This document shows, piece by piece, positions 1 through 8,815 of a stretch of DNA of 64,000 nucleotides. Each line of letters starts with the position of its first letter. Positions within the stretch are counted from its first letter, which is position 1. Made by a program: the position numbers and the translations under genes. Origin of the DNA: Verrucomicrobiota bacterium (GTDB lineage: Bacteria; Verrucomicrobiota; Verrucomicrobiia; Opitutales; Intestinicryptomonadaceae); assembly GCA_003343565.1 (NCBI GenBank), contig QALA01000079.1:1-64000 (forward strand), written 5' to 3'. The notes below the pieces were generated by a model. The model worked only from the letters and a program-made list of their open reading frames with translations, made no database searches and had not been told where the DNA came from.

Positions 1-668
1 GCCAAAATTATGTCCCGCGAAACTATTATGTCCTCCGCCGCGGACGGCCAGCCGCCGAGCCCCAGCCTCACCGACCACTCCCCCTCGTGCATTTGTCCGG
101 AGGAGGTAAGAGTATTTTCCTGGCAGTGGTCCATCACGAACAGGCCGAACATCTTTGCATAGACCATGGCGTTGCGCATAATCTCGCAATTTTGCACGCA
201 CGAGCCGTCGTCAGTCACCGCTATGACGCCCTGCTTTTTCAGGGAGCCCAGCGGAGCCAGTTTCTCGCCCCGCCGCCCCTCGGTTATGCAGCCGCTCTGA
301 AACACCCTGACTTTGGCGCTCTTTGCGATTATGTCGTTTATGAGCTTTATGGTCGACGGATTGTCCGCAGCCGGCGACGTGTTCGGCATTGCCACGACCG
401 AAGTAAATCCGCCCGCCGCGGCCGCGGCGGTTCCCGTGGCGATTGTCTCTTTCGAAGTCTGGCCCGGCTCGCGCAAATGGGCGTGCATGTCCACAAATCC
501 CGGAACGAGCGTCAATCCGCGCGCGTTCACGACTTGCGCCTTGGCGGACGCCCGCTTGACGAAAACCCCGTTTGAGACGCAGACGTCGCACACGGAATCC
601 AAGTTCGCCGACGGGTCTATCACCCTGGCGTTTCTTATAACAAATTCTCTTTTTACGGCATTTTTCAT
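1..668 (-). CDS. pyrC: Dihydroorotase, class I (N-terminal part; gene runs off the window start)
   Basis: Third step of de novo pyrimidine synthesis: reversible cyclisation of N-carbamoyl-aspartate to dihydroorotate, cytoplasmic. Reading inward from an ATG at 668, the frame is open to the window edge (about 222 residues). The metal-binding signature DMHAHLREPG is clear near residue 67 (HxH plus LRxPG), followed by an ATGTAAAAAGGFTSVVAMPNT stretch split by Ala-rich sequence, typical of the amidohydrolase barrel in class I enzymes. The start lies 16 bases after the pyrB stop, so the two genes are very probably co-transcribed as pyrB-pyrC. The later metal ligands and the C-terminus lie outside the window, so activity cannot be judged. 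Confidence 0.93.
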   Translation of the reverse strand, partial: MKNAVKREFVIRNARVIDPSANLDSVCDVCVSNGVFVKRASAKAQVVNARGLTLVPGFVDMHAHLREPGQTSKETIATGTAAAAAGGFTSVVAMPNTSPAADNPSTIKLINDIIAKSAKVRVFQSGCITEGRRGEKLAPLGSLKKQGVIAVTDDGSCVQNCEIMRNAMVYAKMFGLFVMDHCQENTLTSSGQMHEGEWSVRLGLGGWPSAAEDIIVSRDIIL

Positions 669-684
669 CTTGAGTCCTCCGAGA

Positions 685-1674
685 CTATCCGACGCGCTTT
701 TTCGACGCCGACGCCTTTTGGGCGGCGTGCATGCACAGCCGCATCACCGCCATTCTGACCGCAACCCCGTTGCTCACCTGGTCGAGTATCACCGATCCCG
801 CGGAGTCCGCAAGTTCGGAGTCCAACTCGACCCCCCTGTTTATCGGCCCCGGATGCATTATGATTGCCCCCGGCTTCAACAGCGGAGCGCGCAGCCTGTT
901 CAATCCAAAAATGTTCGCGTACTCGCCTATCGACGGAAAATAGTTCGCGCGCTGGCGCTCGTGCTGAATGCGCAGAAGCATCACCACGTCCGCGTCGGAA
1001 ATGGCCTCGTAGAGATTGTAGGTCACGCGGACCCCCAGCTTCCCGAATTCCGGAGGAACGAGCGTCGAAGGCCCGGCGAGCGTCACGCAGGCGCCCAGCT
1101 TGTTCAAGGCGGCGATGTCGCTTCTGGCGACGCGGCTGAAAAGTATGTCGCCCAATATCGTTATTTTTTTTCCTTTGAATTTGTCGGAGCCGCCGAATTT
1201 TTGCCGCATTGTGAACGTGTCCAGAAGCGCCTGCGTCGGGTGGGCGTGCGCGCCGTCGCCGGCGTTTATGACGGGAACGGATATTCTGTCGGCCAGATAT
1301 TTTGCGGCTCCGGAGGCGAAGTGGCGCACTATAATCATGTCCGCCATGAGGGCCTCGATATTCCTCGCCGTGTCTTTTAAAGTCTCGCCCTTGACGGAGG
1401 AGGAAGCCGCCGAATTGACGCTTATCACGTCCGCGCCGAGTTTGTGGGCCGCCATTTCAAACGCCGTGCGCGTGCGCGTGCTCGGCTCGAAAAACAGATT
1501 CACAACCGTCTTTCCCGAAAGGTACGGTATCTTCGCCGTCCCGTCCGACAGCGACTTTCGGAAAATATCCGCGAGCGAAAATATCTCGTTGATTTCCCTG
1601 AGCGACAAATCCTCAATGCACGTCAGGTCTTTTTTCGACCATGAGGACTTTTTTAGAAAATTGTCAACTATCAT
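685..1674 (-). CDS. pyrB: Aspartate carbamoyltransferase catalytic subunit
   Basis: Transfers the carbamoyl group of carbamoyl phosphate to aspartate, the committed step of pyrimidine synthesis. The 329-residue protein has normal family length. The carbamoyl-phosphate motif FFEPSTRTR is at residues 61-69, HPTQALLD at 145-152, and the aspartate-binding side ends with MHPGPINRGVE and SNGVAVRMAV. This is the compact PyrB type; no pyrI follows within view. The start is the ATG at 1674; no Shine-Dalgarno sequence is obvious. pyrC follows after 16 bases. The 279-base upstream gap shows no recognisable PyrR attenuator. Confidence 0.96.
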   Translation of the reverse strand: MIVDNFLKKSSWSKKDLTCIEDLSLREINEIFSLADIFRKSLSDGTAKIPYLSGKTVVNLFFEPSTRTRTAFEMAAHKLGADVISVNSAASSSVKGETLKDTARNIEALMADMIIVRHFASGAAKYLADRISVPVINAGDGAHAHPTQALLDTFTMRQKFGGSDKFKGKKITILGDILFSRVARSDIAALNKLGACVTLAGPSTLVPPEFGKLGVRVTYNLYEAISDADVVMLLRIQHERQRANYFPSIGEYANIFGLNRLRAPLLKPGAIIMHPGPINRGVELDSELADSAGSVILDQVSNGVAVRMAVMRLCMHAAQKASASKKRVG

Positions 1675-1953
1675 AGTTGAGTCGGTCAGCTTAAACCGCC
1701 TGTCCGCCTTGTCAACCGCGAAAAAGCGCGCGGCGGATTTTTTGCCGAGAACTTATGCCGGGGATTTTTACCGAAGCCTTTCGCCATTATCCCGCCGCTA
1801 AGGTTGCCGCCATTCGGCCGCAAAATTCTCCGCCCGTCGCACGACCGCCAAATTCGAAACTCGCCGCGATTTTTAATTTAAAAAAGCGGTACGGCGATTA
1901 GCGGTTTTTTCGTCTCCGCCAGAATGCGAATCAAATCCTCCTTCTATTCAACG

Positions 1954-2508
1954 TCAGCAGACAAAGAGAATCCTCGCCCCTATCGCCACAAGAATGAGTC
2001 CGCCGGCCAGTTCCGCGCGCTTGCCTATTTTTGCCCCTATTTTTGCCCCGAACAGCGCGCCAAAAAACGAAAACAGAAACGTAACGGCGCCGATTACGGC
2101 GGCCGGAAACAACACGTTGACCTTTATGCATGCCAGCGATATTCCCACCGCCAACGCGTCTATGCTCGTGGCCACCGCCAATACGGCGACCGTGCAAATA
2201 CCCAAATTCGCAAAATCGGAATTATTTTTTGATTCAGCGCCCAGGGATTCTGCCATCATTTTGCCCCCTATAAAAACCAAAAGACCAAAGGCAATCCAAT
2301 GGTCGACGCCCGATATGTATTCATACGCAAACGAACTCAGATAAAAACCCGCCGCGAGCATTGCGGCCTGAAATCCCCCGAAGGCGGCTCCCAATTTTAA
2401 CGCGAGAAAAAAATCCCCCCTGCCACGCGCCATCGCGCACGCGATCGAAACGGCGAACGCGTCCATCGACAGCGCGACGCCAAGCATCAATATTTCCGTT
2501 AGAGACAT
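1954..2508 (-). CDS. mntP: Manganese efflux pump MntP
   Basis: Small inner-membrane exporter that protects against excess Mn(II). The protein has 184 residues, the usual MntP length, with six hydrophobic segments and the family repeats: an SMDAFAVS motif near the N-terminus (Asp16) and the matching SIDALAVG motif in the second half, plus GGKMMAES in the middle. It stands alone on the minus strand between pyrB and a divergent aminotransferase. In many bacteria this gene is controlled by MntR or the yybP-ykoY riboswitch; I looked for the riboswitch core upstream and did not see it. Confidence 0.93.
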   Translation of the reverse strand: MSLTEILMLGVALSMDAFAVSIACAMARGRGDFFLALKLGAAFGGFQAAMLAAGFYLSSFAYEYISGVDHWIAFGLLVFIGGKMMAESLGAESKNNSDFANLGICTVAVLAVATSIDALAVGISLACIKVNVLFPAAVIGAVTFLFSFFGALFGAKIGAKIGKRAELAGGLILVAIGARILFVC

Positions 2509-2834
2509 TCCGAGCGATATTTTTCATATTGCGCTTTGTGGCAACAAAAAAAGTCTTTCGAACTTCCGCGTTTTGTCGTTAGACTTGAAACGCGCTCGCG
2601 CATCTTTTCGACACGACCGCCCTATCCCGACTGCGCGCCCGCGCGCATTCCTCAAATCCCGATGCGCGCCAAATTTTCCGACAAACGTAAAAACAATCTT
2701 TTTAGGGCCGGGCCGAAAGCCGCAGAAAGTTTGAAAATAATCCGAATTTTGCACAAAATTGTATTTTTTTACATGTTCGACGAAATTGTGTTGCCAACGC
2801 GGCAATATGGAACATCTAAGAAATCCACCAAAAT
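2509..2834. other. Divergent intergenic region mntP / aminotransferase
   Basis: This 326-base spacer must hold both divergent promoters. It is AT-richer towards the aminotransferase side. I see no convincing -35/-10 pair, riboswitch core or coding frame in it. Confidence 0.5.
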
Positions 2835-4022
2835 ATGCATATGAAAAACAGATTATCTTCGTGGGCCGCCAACATAGCCCCATCTCCCACACTCATGGTT
2901 GACGCAAAGGCGAAAAAACTGAAGGCCGAAGGCAAAGACGTCTGCGGCTTCGGCGCCGGCGAGCCCGACTTTGACACTCCCGACTTCATCAAGGAAGCGG
3001 CCGTCAAGGCCATTAACGAAGGCAAGACGAAATACATTCCGTCGTCGGGGCTTCCGGCCCTGCGCGAAGCCATCGCGGATTTTTACGTCTCATACAAGGG
3101 CGTAAAGGACGTAAAGGCCGACAATATAATTGTCAGTCCCGGCGGAAAGTTCAGTTGTTATCTCGCCATACAAACGCTCGTCAGCCCCGGAGACGAAGTG
3201 ATCATACCCGCGCCGTATTGGGTGAGTTATCCGGAAATGGTAAAGCTTGTCGGCGGTGTTCCCGTTTTTGTATCTTCTTCCGACGAAGACGACTTCAAAG
3301 TCACTCCCGAAAAGCTGAAAAGCGCCGTCACGCAGAAGACCAAGCTGATTATTCTCAATAGCCCATCGAACCCCACGGGCGCAGTGTATTCCAAAGACGA
3401 GCTGACAGACATCGTAAACTTCGCCGTGGCCAACGACATTCTCATAATGTCCGACGAAATTTACGAACTGCTGACCTACGACGGCGTATCCGCAGTCTCC
3501 CCCGCCTCGCTTTCGGAGGACGCCCGCAGGCACGTTGTCGTCGTTTCAGGATTTAGCAAGTCGTATTCCATGACGGGCTGGAGGCTCGGCTTCATGTGCG
3601 CGCCAGACGACATCGCAAAGGCCGCCGCAAAAATCCAGACCCAGACCACATCGAACGCCACGACATTCGCCCAGTATGGCGCGCTGGCCGCCTTCACCAA
3701 CAAGACCGAGGCCGCCAAAGCCGCAAAAGCCATGTTGGATTCTTTCGACCGCCGCAGGCTCCTTCTTCTCGACGGCCTAAATTCAATCGACGGAATATCC
3801 TGCCGCCGCGCCCGCGGGGCGTTTTATCTGTTTCCGAACATATCGAGCTTCGGTCTGTCATCGACCGACTTTTGCTCGAAGGCGCTTGAGGAGGAATTAA
3901 TCGCCGCCGTTCCGGGAGCCGCATTCGGTTCGGATTCCAACATTCGCTTTAGTTATGCCGTTTCCGACGCCGTAATCGAAAAGGGAATTTCCCGCATGGC
4001 CGCATTCTGTTCCCGCCTGTGA
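2835..4022 (+). CDS. Class I pyridoxal-phosphate aminotransferase (aspartate aminotransferase type)
   Basis: Transfers an amino group between an amino acid (probably aspartate) and a 2-oxo acid. The protein has 395 residues and fold type I. The N-terminal [10 protein letters not shown] (about 40-49) is typical of the AspC Ib group; [10 protein letters not shown] (175-184) and DEIYE (207-211) bind the cofactor, and [15 protein letters not shown] carries the Schiff-base lysine K242; an RFSYA motif near the end supplies the carboxylate-binding arginine. Two ATGs lie six bases apart (2835 and 2841) and neither has a good Shine-Dalgarno sequence; the first is used here. A hairpin with a T tract follows 130 bases after the stop. 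Exact substrate is not settled by sequence. Confidence 0.93.
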   Translation: MHMKNRLSSWAANIAPSPTLMVDAKAKKLKAEGKDVCGFGAGEPDFDTPDFIKEAAVKAINEGKTKYIPSSGLPALREAIADFYVSYKGVKDVKADNIIVSPGGKFSCYLAIQTLVSPGDEVIIPAPYWVSYPEMVKLVGGVPVFVSSSDEDDFKVTPEKLKSAVTQKTKLIILNSPSNPTGAVYSKDELTDIVNFAVANDILIMSDEIYELLTYDGVSAVSPASLSEDARRHVVVVSGFSKSYSMTGWRLGFMCAPDDIAKAAAKIQTQTTSNATTFAQYGALAAFTNKTEAAKAAKAMLDSFDRRRLLLLDGLNSIDGISCRRARGAFYLFPNISSFGLSSTDFCSKALEEELIAAVPGAAFGSDSNIRFSYAVSDAVIEKGISRMAAFCSRL

Positions 4023-4538
4023 CTTGGCACAGCACGGCGGGCGACGGCCCGGACAAGAACAATCTACGCGGTGCAGCCTTCCCCAATCGGCGGCGGAAGC
4101 AAAACGCATCGAAGCGTTTTTTTCGACTCCAATGCCTAAAATTTATAACTTCAATCCGGCCGTTCCCGCGGTCGGATTTTTAATTTTTTATTAAATTCTC
4201 CAAATTTGCCGCTTTCATCTTCCGCGCGCCTATTTCCCCGAAGGCGGCCGATACTGTCGAAAGACAAATTTGCGCCGCGAAAATTCCGCCGGGGGAAGAA
4301 GTTGCGCGCATACGCGCATTTGCCGCCTAAGAATAGTTTTCCACAACCGCAGCGTCAATCTTCGCATTGAACAAGCGGCGGCAAAGGCCGCAGATTCGCC
4401 CGGAGGCGGAAGCAAAACTTTCCGGCGGCGCGCGCATACCGCAAGTTTTGGCCCTGCGCGCCCGCCGGGACCGTTCGCGGCAAATCAAAATGTCGGACAA
4501 GAATCAAAATGCGAACGCGCCTCAAACGCGACGGCGCA
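4023..4538. other. Convergent intergenic region (aminotransferase / LysR)
   Basis: The 516-base gap lies between the 3' ends of two convergent genes. It contains the terminator listed at 4153. The remainder shows only frames with Arg/Ala-rich, family-less translations, so I call it non-coding. Confidence 0.55.
4153..4190 (+). terminator. Rho-independent terminator of the aminotransferase gene
   Basis: Nine-base stem (4153-4161 with 4170-4178, one G-U pair) and an eight-base loop, followed by a T-rich tail (TTTTTAATTTTTT). It lies 130 bases beyond the stop codon at 4022. Confidence 0.75.
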
Positions 4539-5432
4539 TCACGAGCCGCAATACTTTCTCAGCCTCGACAAAAACGCCTCCGCAGGTTTGGAGAAAAGGC
4601 GGCCTTTTTTCCATGCCAGGCTCATTCCGGATTCGAGCTTTGGAGCCAGCGGCCTAAAACAAATTTCGCTGTTCGGGCCCGTGTCGGCAAGGCCGTCGAG
4701 CCCCACCGCATAGCCGACCCCTTCTGCCGCCATTACGGAAGCGTTGTATATCAGATTGTAGGTTGCCGCAAAATTGAATTTGCCAAGTTCAGCGCCGAAC
4801 CATTCCGCCAAGCCGCCATTCGAGGAAGTGTGTCTGACTATCTGGCGCGAGAGAATCAGCGGCACCCCGAATAGGTCCGCTCTCCGTATCGATTTTTTAG
4901 CGGCAAGGGGACTGTCTTTGCGCATGATTACGCCCCATCTATCCCTGTCCGGAAGGGTTATGCTGTCGTATTTTGAAAGGTCGGCGGGTTGGATAATTAG
5001 GCCGAAATCCAAAAGCCCCTTGTCCATTCTCTCCATCACGTCGTCGGCGTTTCCGCTGAAGATGTTGCAACATACGCCGGGATACTCCCTTCGGAGTTCG
5101 CGCACTACCTTGGCAACCAACCTCATTCCGCGCGTCTCGCCGCCGCCGATATAAATTTCTCCCCGAATTTCCCCCGCGCTCCGCGAGAGTTCCGAGCGCG
5201 CCCTTGCGGCCATTTCAAGAATTTCCTCCGCACGCTTTCTGAGCAGCATTCCCTCCTCGGTGAGGCTCACGCTGTGGCTTCTGCGGACGAAAAGTTTGCA
5301 GCCCAATTCCTCCTCAAGCATTATGATTTGTTTTGAAAGCGCCGGTTGCGAGACGTGCAGCAAATTCGACGCCCCCGTCACGCTTCCCTCGCTTGCGACC
5401 GCAAGAAAATAGCGCAATACCCTCAATTCCAC
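4539..5432 (-). CDS. LysR-family transcriptional regulator
   Basis: DNA-binding regulator with 297 residues, the normal LTTR length. Residues 1-60 form the winged helix-turn-helix (MELRVLRYFLAVASEGSV start, then NLLHVSQPALSKQI and EEELGCKLFVR), followed by a substrate-binding-type effector domain beginning near residue 90 with GEIYIGGGE. The start is a GTG at 5432: it begins exactly where LTTRs usually begin and has AAGGAA six bases upstream, better than any ATG nearby. It is divergent from the hydrolase gene at 5706, and a perfect T-N11-A dyad sits between them at 5469. It probably controls the redox gene run at 5706-10672 and itself. The co-inducer is unknown. Confidence 0.93.
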   Translation of the reverse strand: MELRVLRYFLAVASEGSVTGASNLLHVSQPALSKQIIMLEEELGCKLFVRRSHSVSLTEEGMLLRKRAEEILEMAARARSELSRSAGEIRGEIYIGGGETRGMRLVAKVVRELRREYPGVCCNIFSGNADDVMERMDKGLLDFGLIIQPADLSKYDSITLPDRDRWGVIMRKDSPLAAKKSIRRADLFGVPLILSRQIVRHTSSNGGLAEWFGAELGKFNFAATYNLIYNASVMAAEGVGYAVGLDGLADTGPNSEICFRPLAPKLESGMSLAWKKGRLFSKPAEAFLSRLRKYCGS

Positions 5433-5451
5433 GGCATTTCCTTTTTGCGGG

Positions 5452-5504
5452 AATAGTCGCCGAAAGTGATATTCCTGTCAAGAATATGATGATATGAATT
5501 ATAA
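5452..5504. promoter_or_regulatory. Overlapping divergent promoters of lysR and the hydrolase operon
   Basis: On the minus strand TTGACA (complement of 5476-5481) is followed after 18 bases by ACTATT (5457-5452), a fair promoter for the LysR gene. On the plus strand the same six bases read TGTCAA and are followed after 17 bases by TTATAA (5499-5504), a candidate promoter for the hydrolase gene. Both -35 elements lie inside the LysR dyad, so one bound regulator would affect both directions. The -10 of the LysR side is weak. Confidence 0.5.
5469..5487. promoter_or_regulatory. LysR-type operator (T-N11-A box)
   Basis: A perfect interrupted dyad ATATTC-N7-GAATAT, which contains TTC-N7-GAA, exactly the T-N11-A arrangement bound by LysR-type regulators. 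It sits in the 273-base space between the divergent regulator and target genes, as expected for the recognition binding site. Confidence 0.7.
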
Positions 5505-5705
5505 ATATTTGCCATTTCATAAAACCGTGCGATAATGAAGAAAACGGAACGGTTCGGCATGCAAAAATAGCGGCGCGCGAAAAACTTTCCGTTTGCGCCG
5601 ACGCCTAAAACCGCTCAAGCGCGCCGGCTTAGGACGCGCGCTGCGGCCGGCGGACGCGCATGCTAAAAACCGCGAAACAACAAAAATGCGAACATACAAC
5701 AGACA

Positions 5706-6791
5706 ATGCGGCACATGAATGCAATATTAAAAACGGCGGCAAATTTATTCGTTTTCTGGGCGGTCTGGCAGGCGGCCGCGGCCGAAACGAGCAATGCAAA
5801 CGACAAATCCTACAATGGCATGGAAAATCTGAAATTAACCGAAGAGTGGGACAAGGTGTTCCCGAAAAGCGACAAGGTAATACACCGCAAAGTCGCCTTT
5901 AAAAACCGCTACGGAACGACCCTTGCGGCCGACATGTACGCGCCGAAGAACGCGTCTGGCAAACTGCCCGCCGTTGCGGTTTCCGGCCCGTTTGGAGCCG
6001 TAAAGGAGCAGTCGTCCGGACTGTACGCGCAGACGCTGGCCGAACGCGGCTTTCTTGCGATAGCCTTCGACCCGTCATACACGGGGGAGAGTTCGGGGCA
6101 GCCTCGCCATGTCGCATCGCCCGACATAAACACGGAGGACTTCTGCGCCGCGGTGGATTTCCTCTCAAACTTGGACGGCGTCGATCCGGATAAAATCGGA
6201 ATCGTGGGCATATGCGGCTGGGGCGGCATTGCCATTAACGCGGCGGGCATCGACACGCGAATCAAGGCGACCGTCGCTTCCACAATGTACGACATGAGCC
6301 GGGTAAACGCCAACGGCTATTTCGACTCGATGGACGCCGACAAGCGATACGAGCTAAAAAAGAGCCTCAACGCCCAGCGCACAATCGACTTCAAAAACGG
6401 CTCCTACAAGCCCGGCGCCGACCTTCCGGATCCCCTGCCCGACGACGCCCCGCAGTTTGTGAAAGACTACTACGGCTACTACAAGACCGAACGCGGATAC
6501 CACAAGCGCTCCATAAATTCCAACGGCGGCTGGAACGAGACTTCGGCGCTGGCCTTTATAAACGCTCCGATGCTTGCATACAGCGGCGAAATCCGCAGCG
6601 AGGTTCTCCTGATTCACGGGGAAAAGGCGCACTCGCGCTATTTCAGCGAGGACGCGTTCAAACGCCTCAAGGGAGACAACAAAGAGCTCCTGATTATCCC
6701 CGGCGCAAGCCACACTGATCTCTACGACAACCGTGCGGGAGCGATTCCCTTCGATAAAATCGAGGACTTCCTGCGCAAAAACCTCAAATAA
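5706..6791 (+). CDS. Secreted alpha/beta hydrolase (YcjY / dienelactone-hydrolase-like)
   Basis: The 361-residue protein starts with a probable signal peptide (hydrophobic residues 7-26, Ala-rich cleavage region ending AAAAET), so it is probably periplasmic. The nucleophile elbow reads VGICGWGG around C170, with cysteine instead of serine, as in dienelactone hydrolases and the YcjY-like group. The acid loop (LLIHGEKAHSRYF) and the catalytic histidine (IPGASHTDLYD) near the end are present, so the triad looks complete. ATG 5706 is used; ATG 5715 is also possible. It is the first gene divergent from the LysR regulator, as this hydrolase family often is. Substrate unknown. Confidence 0.8.
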   Translation: MRHMNAILKTAANLFVFWAVWQAAAAETSNANDKSYNGMENLKLTEEWDKVFPKSDKVIHRKVAFKNRYGTTLAADMYAPKNASGKLPAVAVSGPFGAVKEQSSGLYAQTLAERGFLAIAFDPSYTGESSGQPRHVASPDINTEDFCAAVDFLSNLDGVDPDKIGIVGICGWGGIAINAAGIDTRIKATVASTMYDMSRVNANGYFDSMDADKRYELKKSLNAQRTIDFKNGSYKPGADLPDPLPDDAPQFVKDYYGYYKTERGYHKRSINSNGGWNETSALAFINAPMLAYSGEIRSEVLLIHGEKAHSRYFSEDAFKRLKGDNKELLIIPGASHTDLYDNRAGAIPFDKIEDFLRKNLK

Positions 6792-6965
6792 AAATTGCCA
6801 AATCTTACGCCCCGAAACATGCCGGACGCGTTTTGAAAAAACGGAGATTGCCCCCCCCGCATCGCGCGCGCCGAATGGGAAGCGCGCCGATCGGGTCGCA
6901 ATCCGCAGGATATGTAAGAGCAAAAAAACGAATTTATTTTTAACGCATTAACAAAGGCAAAAAAT

Positions 6966-7721
6966 ATGAATGACACGTTTAAAGGAAAAGTCGCCATAGT
7001 GACGGGGGCGACAAGCGGAATAGGCAGGGCGACTGCGCGGTTGTTCGCCGAAGCGGGAGCCTCGGTCATGCTCGCGGCCAGGCGCGAAAAACTGCTTGAG
7101 GAAATAGTCGCTTCCCTGAAGGCCGACGGCCTGGACGCCGACTATGCCGTCTGCGACGTCACAGACGAAGCGCAGGTCGAAGCCATGGTTGGCAAAACCG
7201 CGCAAAAGTTCGGCAGAATCGACTGCGCCTTCAACAACGCCGGAATTATGCCCGACGACATCAAGACGGCGGATCTGCCGTCGGAGGAATTCGACAGAGT
7301 TATAAACGCCAACCTGCGCAGCGTATTTTTGTGCATGAAGCATGAACTTCGCCAAATGCTCAAAAACGGGGAGGAAGGCGCCGCGATAGTCAACGACTCT
7401 TCTATAGGAGGCCTAATCGGAGTGCCCGGACGCGCGGCATACCACGCGTCGAAACACGGCGTGATAGGGCTTACGAAGTGCGCGGCTCTCGAATACGCGA
7501 CGAGCAACATCAGAATAAACGCGGTGTGCCCGGCGACCATAATGACTCCTCTGGTGGAGCGAATGATGGAAGCCGGCCAGATAACGGGCGTCGCCGAGCC
7601 GATAGGCAGAGTCGGAAAGCCGGAGGAAGTCGGGGCGGCGGTTCTGTGGCTGTGCAGTCCGGCGGCAAGTTTCATAACCGGCCAGGCGATTCCCGTGGAC
7701 GGCGGATACACCTCGCAATAG
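6966..7721 (+). CDS. Short-chain dehydrogenase/reductase (classical SDR)
   Basis: NAD(P)-dependent oxidoreductase of 251 residues, normal classical SDR length. The cofactor glycine motif TGATSGIG is at residues 13-20, NNAG at 90-93, the catalytic serine lies in DSSIGG (144-149), and the YxxxK pair is Y159/K163 (AYHASKHG). The C-terminal [14 protein letters not shown] is typical. The residue after beta-2 is Arg-rich (AARREK), which suggests NADP(H). It lies 175 bases after the hydrolase and 12 bases before the acetyltransferase start, so it belongs to the LysR-linked run. It is the intact paralogue of the damaged SDR at 8816. Confidence 0.92.
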   Translation: MNDTFKGKVAIVTGATSGIGRATARLFAEAGASVMLAARREKLLEEIVASLKADGLDADYAVCDVTDEAQVEAMVGKTAQKFGRIDCAFNNAGIMPDDIKTADLPSEEFDRVINANLRSVFLCMKHELRQMLKNGEEGAAIVNDSSIGGLIGVPGRAAYHASKHGVIGLTKCAALEYATSNIRINAVCPATIMTPLVERMMEAGQITGVAEPIGRVGKPEEVGAAVLWLCSPAASFITGQAIPVDGGYTSQ

Positions 7722-7732
7722 CAAAAAAGCGT

Positions 7733-8302
7733 ATGGACATACTGGAGAGAATGCGCAGGGGCGATCCCATAACCTATGACGACCCCGAATACCCTAAACT
7801 TCGCGCCATGATAGAGGAGGCCTTCCAAATAACGGCCGAGTTGAACTCCCGATACCGCGACCCCGACGAAGTCCGATCAATCATGGAAAGGCTTACCGGC
7901 TCGAAGATAGATTCCGGAACCCGGATAGTCCCTCCGTTCCACACCGATTTCGGCAAATTTACTTCGTTCGGCAAAAACGTGTTTGTCAATTTCGGCTGTA
8001 CCTTCATGGACCGCGGCGGAATAACAATCGCGGACGGGGCGTTCATCGGGCCGAACGTGCAGCTCATAACGGAAAACCATCAGGAGCCGCCGAATTTGCG
8101 CCAAAACGTGTACTCGCGTCCGATAGCGATAGGGCGCGGGGTTTGGATAGGCGCGGGAGCGACGATTCTTCCGAATGTGAACGTCGGCGAAAATTCGATC
8201 GTCGCCGCGGGAGCTGTCGTGACGAAAGACGTCCCGCCCAACGCGATTGTGGGCGGGGTTCCGGCAAAAGTCATAAGCTGGGTGCGCGGGCGGGAGGAAT
8301 AA
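7733..8302 (+). CDS. Hexapeptide-repeat O-acetyltransferase (maltose/galactoside type)
   Basis: Acetyl-CoA-dependent sugar O-acetyltransferase of the left-handed beta-helix family, 189 residues. The N-terminal MAC domain (MRRGDPITYDDPE) is followed by the helix with repeats such as GKNVFVNFGC, IADGAFIGPN, IGRGVWIGAGATILPNV and VGENSIVAAGAVVTKDVPPN, and the usual ending GVPAKVI. The acceptor-site histidine is in ITENHQ. The ATG at 7733 gives the standard MAT/GAT start and lies 11 bases after the SDR stop. Its place in a redox cluster is common, but its acceptor is not predictable. Confidence 0.9.
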   Translation: MDILERMRRGDPITYDDPEYPKLRAMIEEAFQITAELNSRYRDPDEVRSIMERLTGSKIDSGTRIVPPFHTDFGKFTSFGKNVFVNFGCTFMDRGGITIADGAFIGPNVQLITENHQEPPNLRQNVYSRPIAIGRGVWIGAGATILPNVNVGENSIVAAGAVVTKDVPPNAIVGGVPAKVISWVRGREE

Positions 8303-8313
8303 CGGGAAGTAAA

Positions 8314-8742
8314 ATGGGCCGCGGAAATTTCGTGAAAATCTCGGCTCTGGCCGCGGGAGTTTCGCTCGCGCAGACCTCGTCCTTTGAACGCCCGCCGTCA
8401 AGAGACGCGGACGACATTTTAAAAGGCGTGCGCGATATCCGCGCGCACGCCGCGCCCGACGTCAAAGAACGCTCCGTAGACGAACTCGGCTTTGCTTTTG
8501 AATCCAAAGTCGACGGATACCGCGCCGCAATGTTCAAATCCAATTATTGGAGCTGCCGCGACAGGGCCTATCTGATACGCCGCGCGATTGCGGATTTCGA
8601 ATGTTTCGGCAGCCTGTGCATGAACGGGTGCGTCGGAGACAGGGTGAACACCCGCGCCGCGGAACTGGCGGCAAACGCGGCGGAGCTTTTGGGGCTCCGG
8701 CCGAAAACTCCAGACGCCGGGCAAAAAGGAGTCCGCGTTTAA
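8314..8742 (+). pseudogene. Truncated, degenerate DUF6282-like (amidohydrolase-related) gene
   Basis: A 142-residue frame with a good ribosome site (GGGAGGAATAACGGGAAGT) upstream. Residues 35-110 match my memory of the N-terminal half of DUF6282 proteins: a DIRAHAAPD block where the family has DLHVHSAPD, then AMFKSNYWSCRDRAYLI and an F-G-x-x-x-x-N block. The family is about twice this length, and here the rest is missing. The first histidine of the HxH motif is arginine, and the N-terminus (GRGNFVKISALAAG) looks like a Tat signal whose twin arginine has become Arg-Gly. Three independent losses suggest a decaying gene. The family name is from memory and should be checked. Confidence 0.5.
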
Positions 8743-8752
8743 TCGTTTTACA

Positions 8753-8781
8753 TTGCGGAATTTTTCAATACGATATATTAT
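8753..8781 (+). promoter_or_regulatory. Promoter before the second SDR
   Basis: TTGCGG (8753-8758), a 17-base spacer and TATTAT (8776-8781, five of six to the consensus -10). It lies 34 bases upstream of the ATG at 8816 and would serve the damaged SDR and possibly the aldo/keto reductase behind it. Confidence 0.5.
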
Positions 8782-8815
8782 ATAAACACACGCGTTCACA
8801 TGGAGAGATTGTTAT

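Noticed and set aside
1675..1953. Pyrimidine attenuator (PyrR type) before pyrB
   Set aside because: No PyrR-binding loop or terminator/antiterminator pair could be recognised.
2509..2834. yybP-ykoY manganese riboswitch before mntP
   Set aside because: The conserved internal-loop sequence of that riboswitch was not found on the minus strand.
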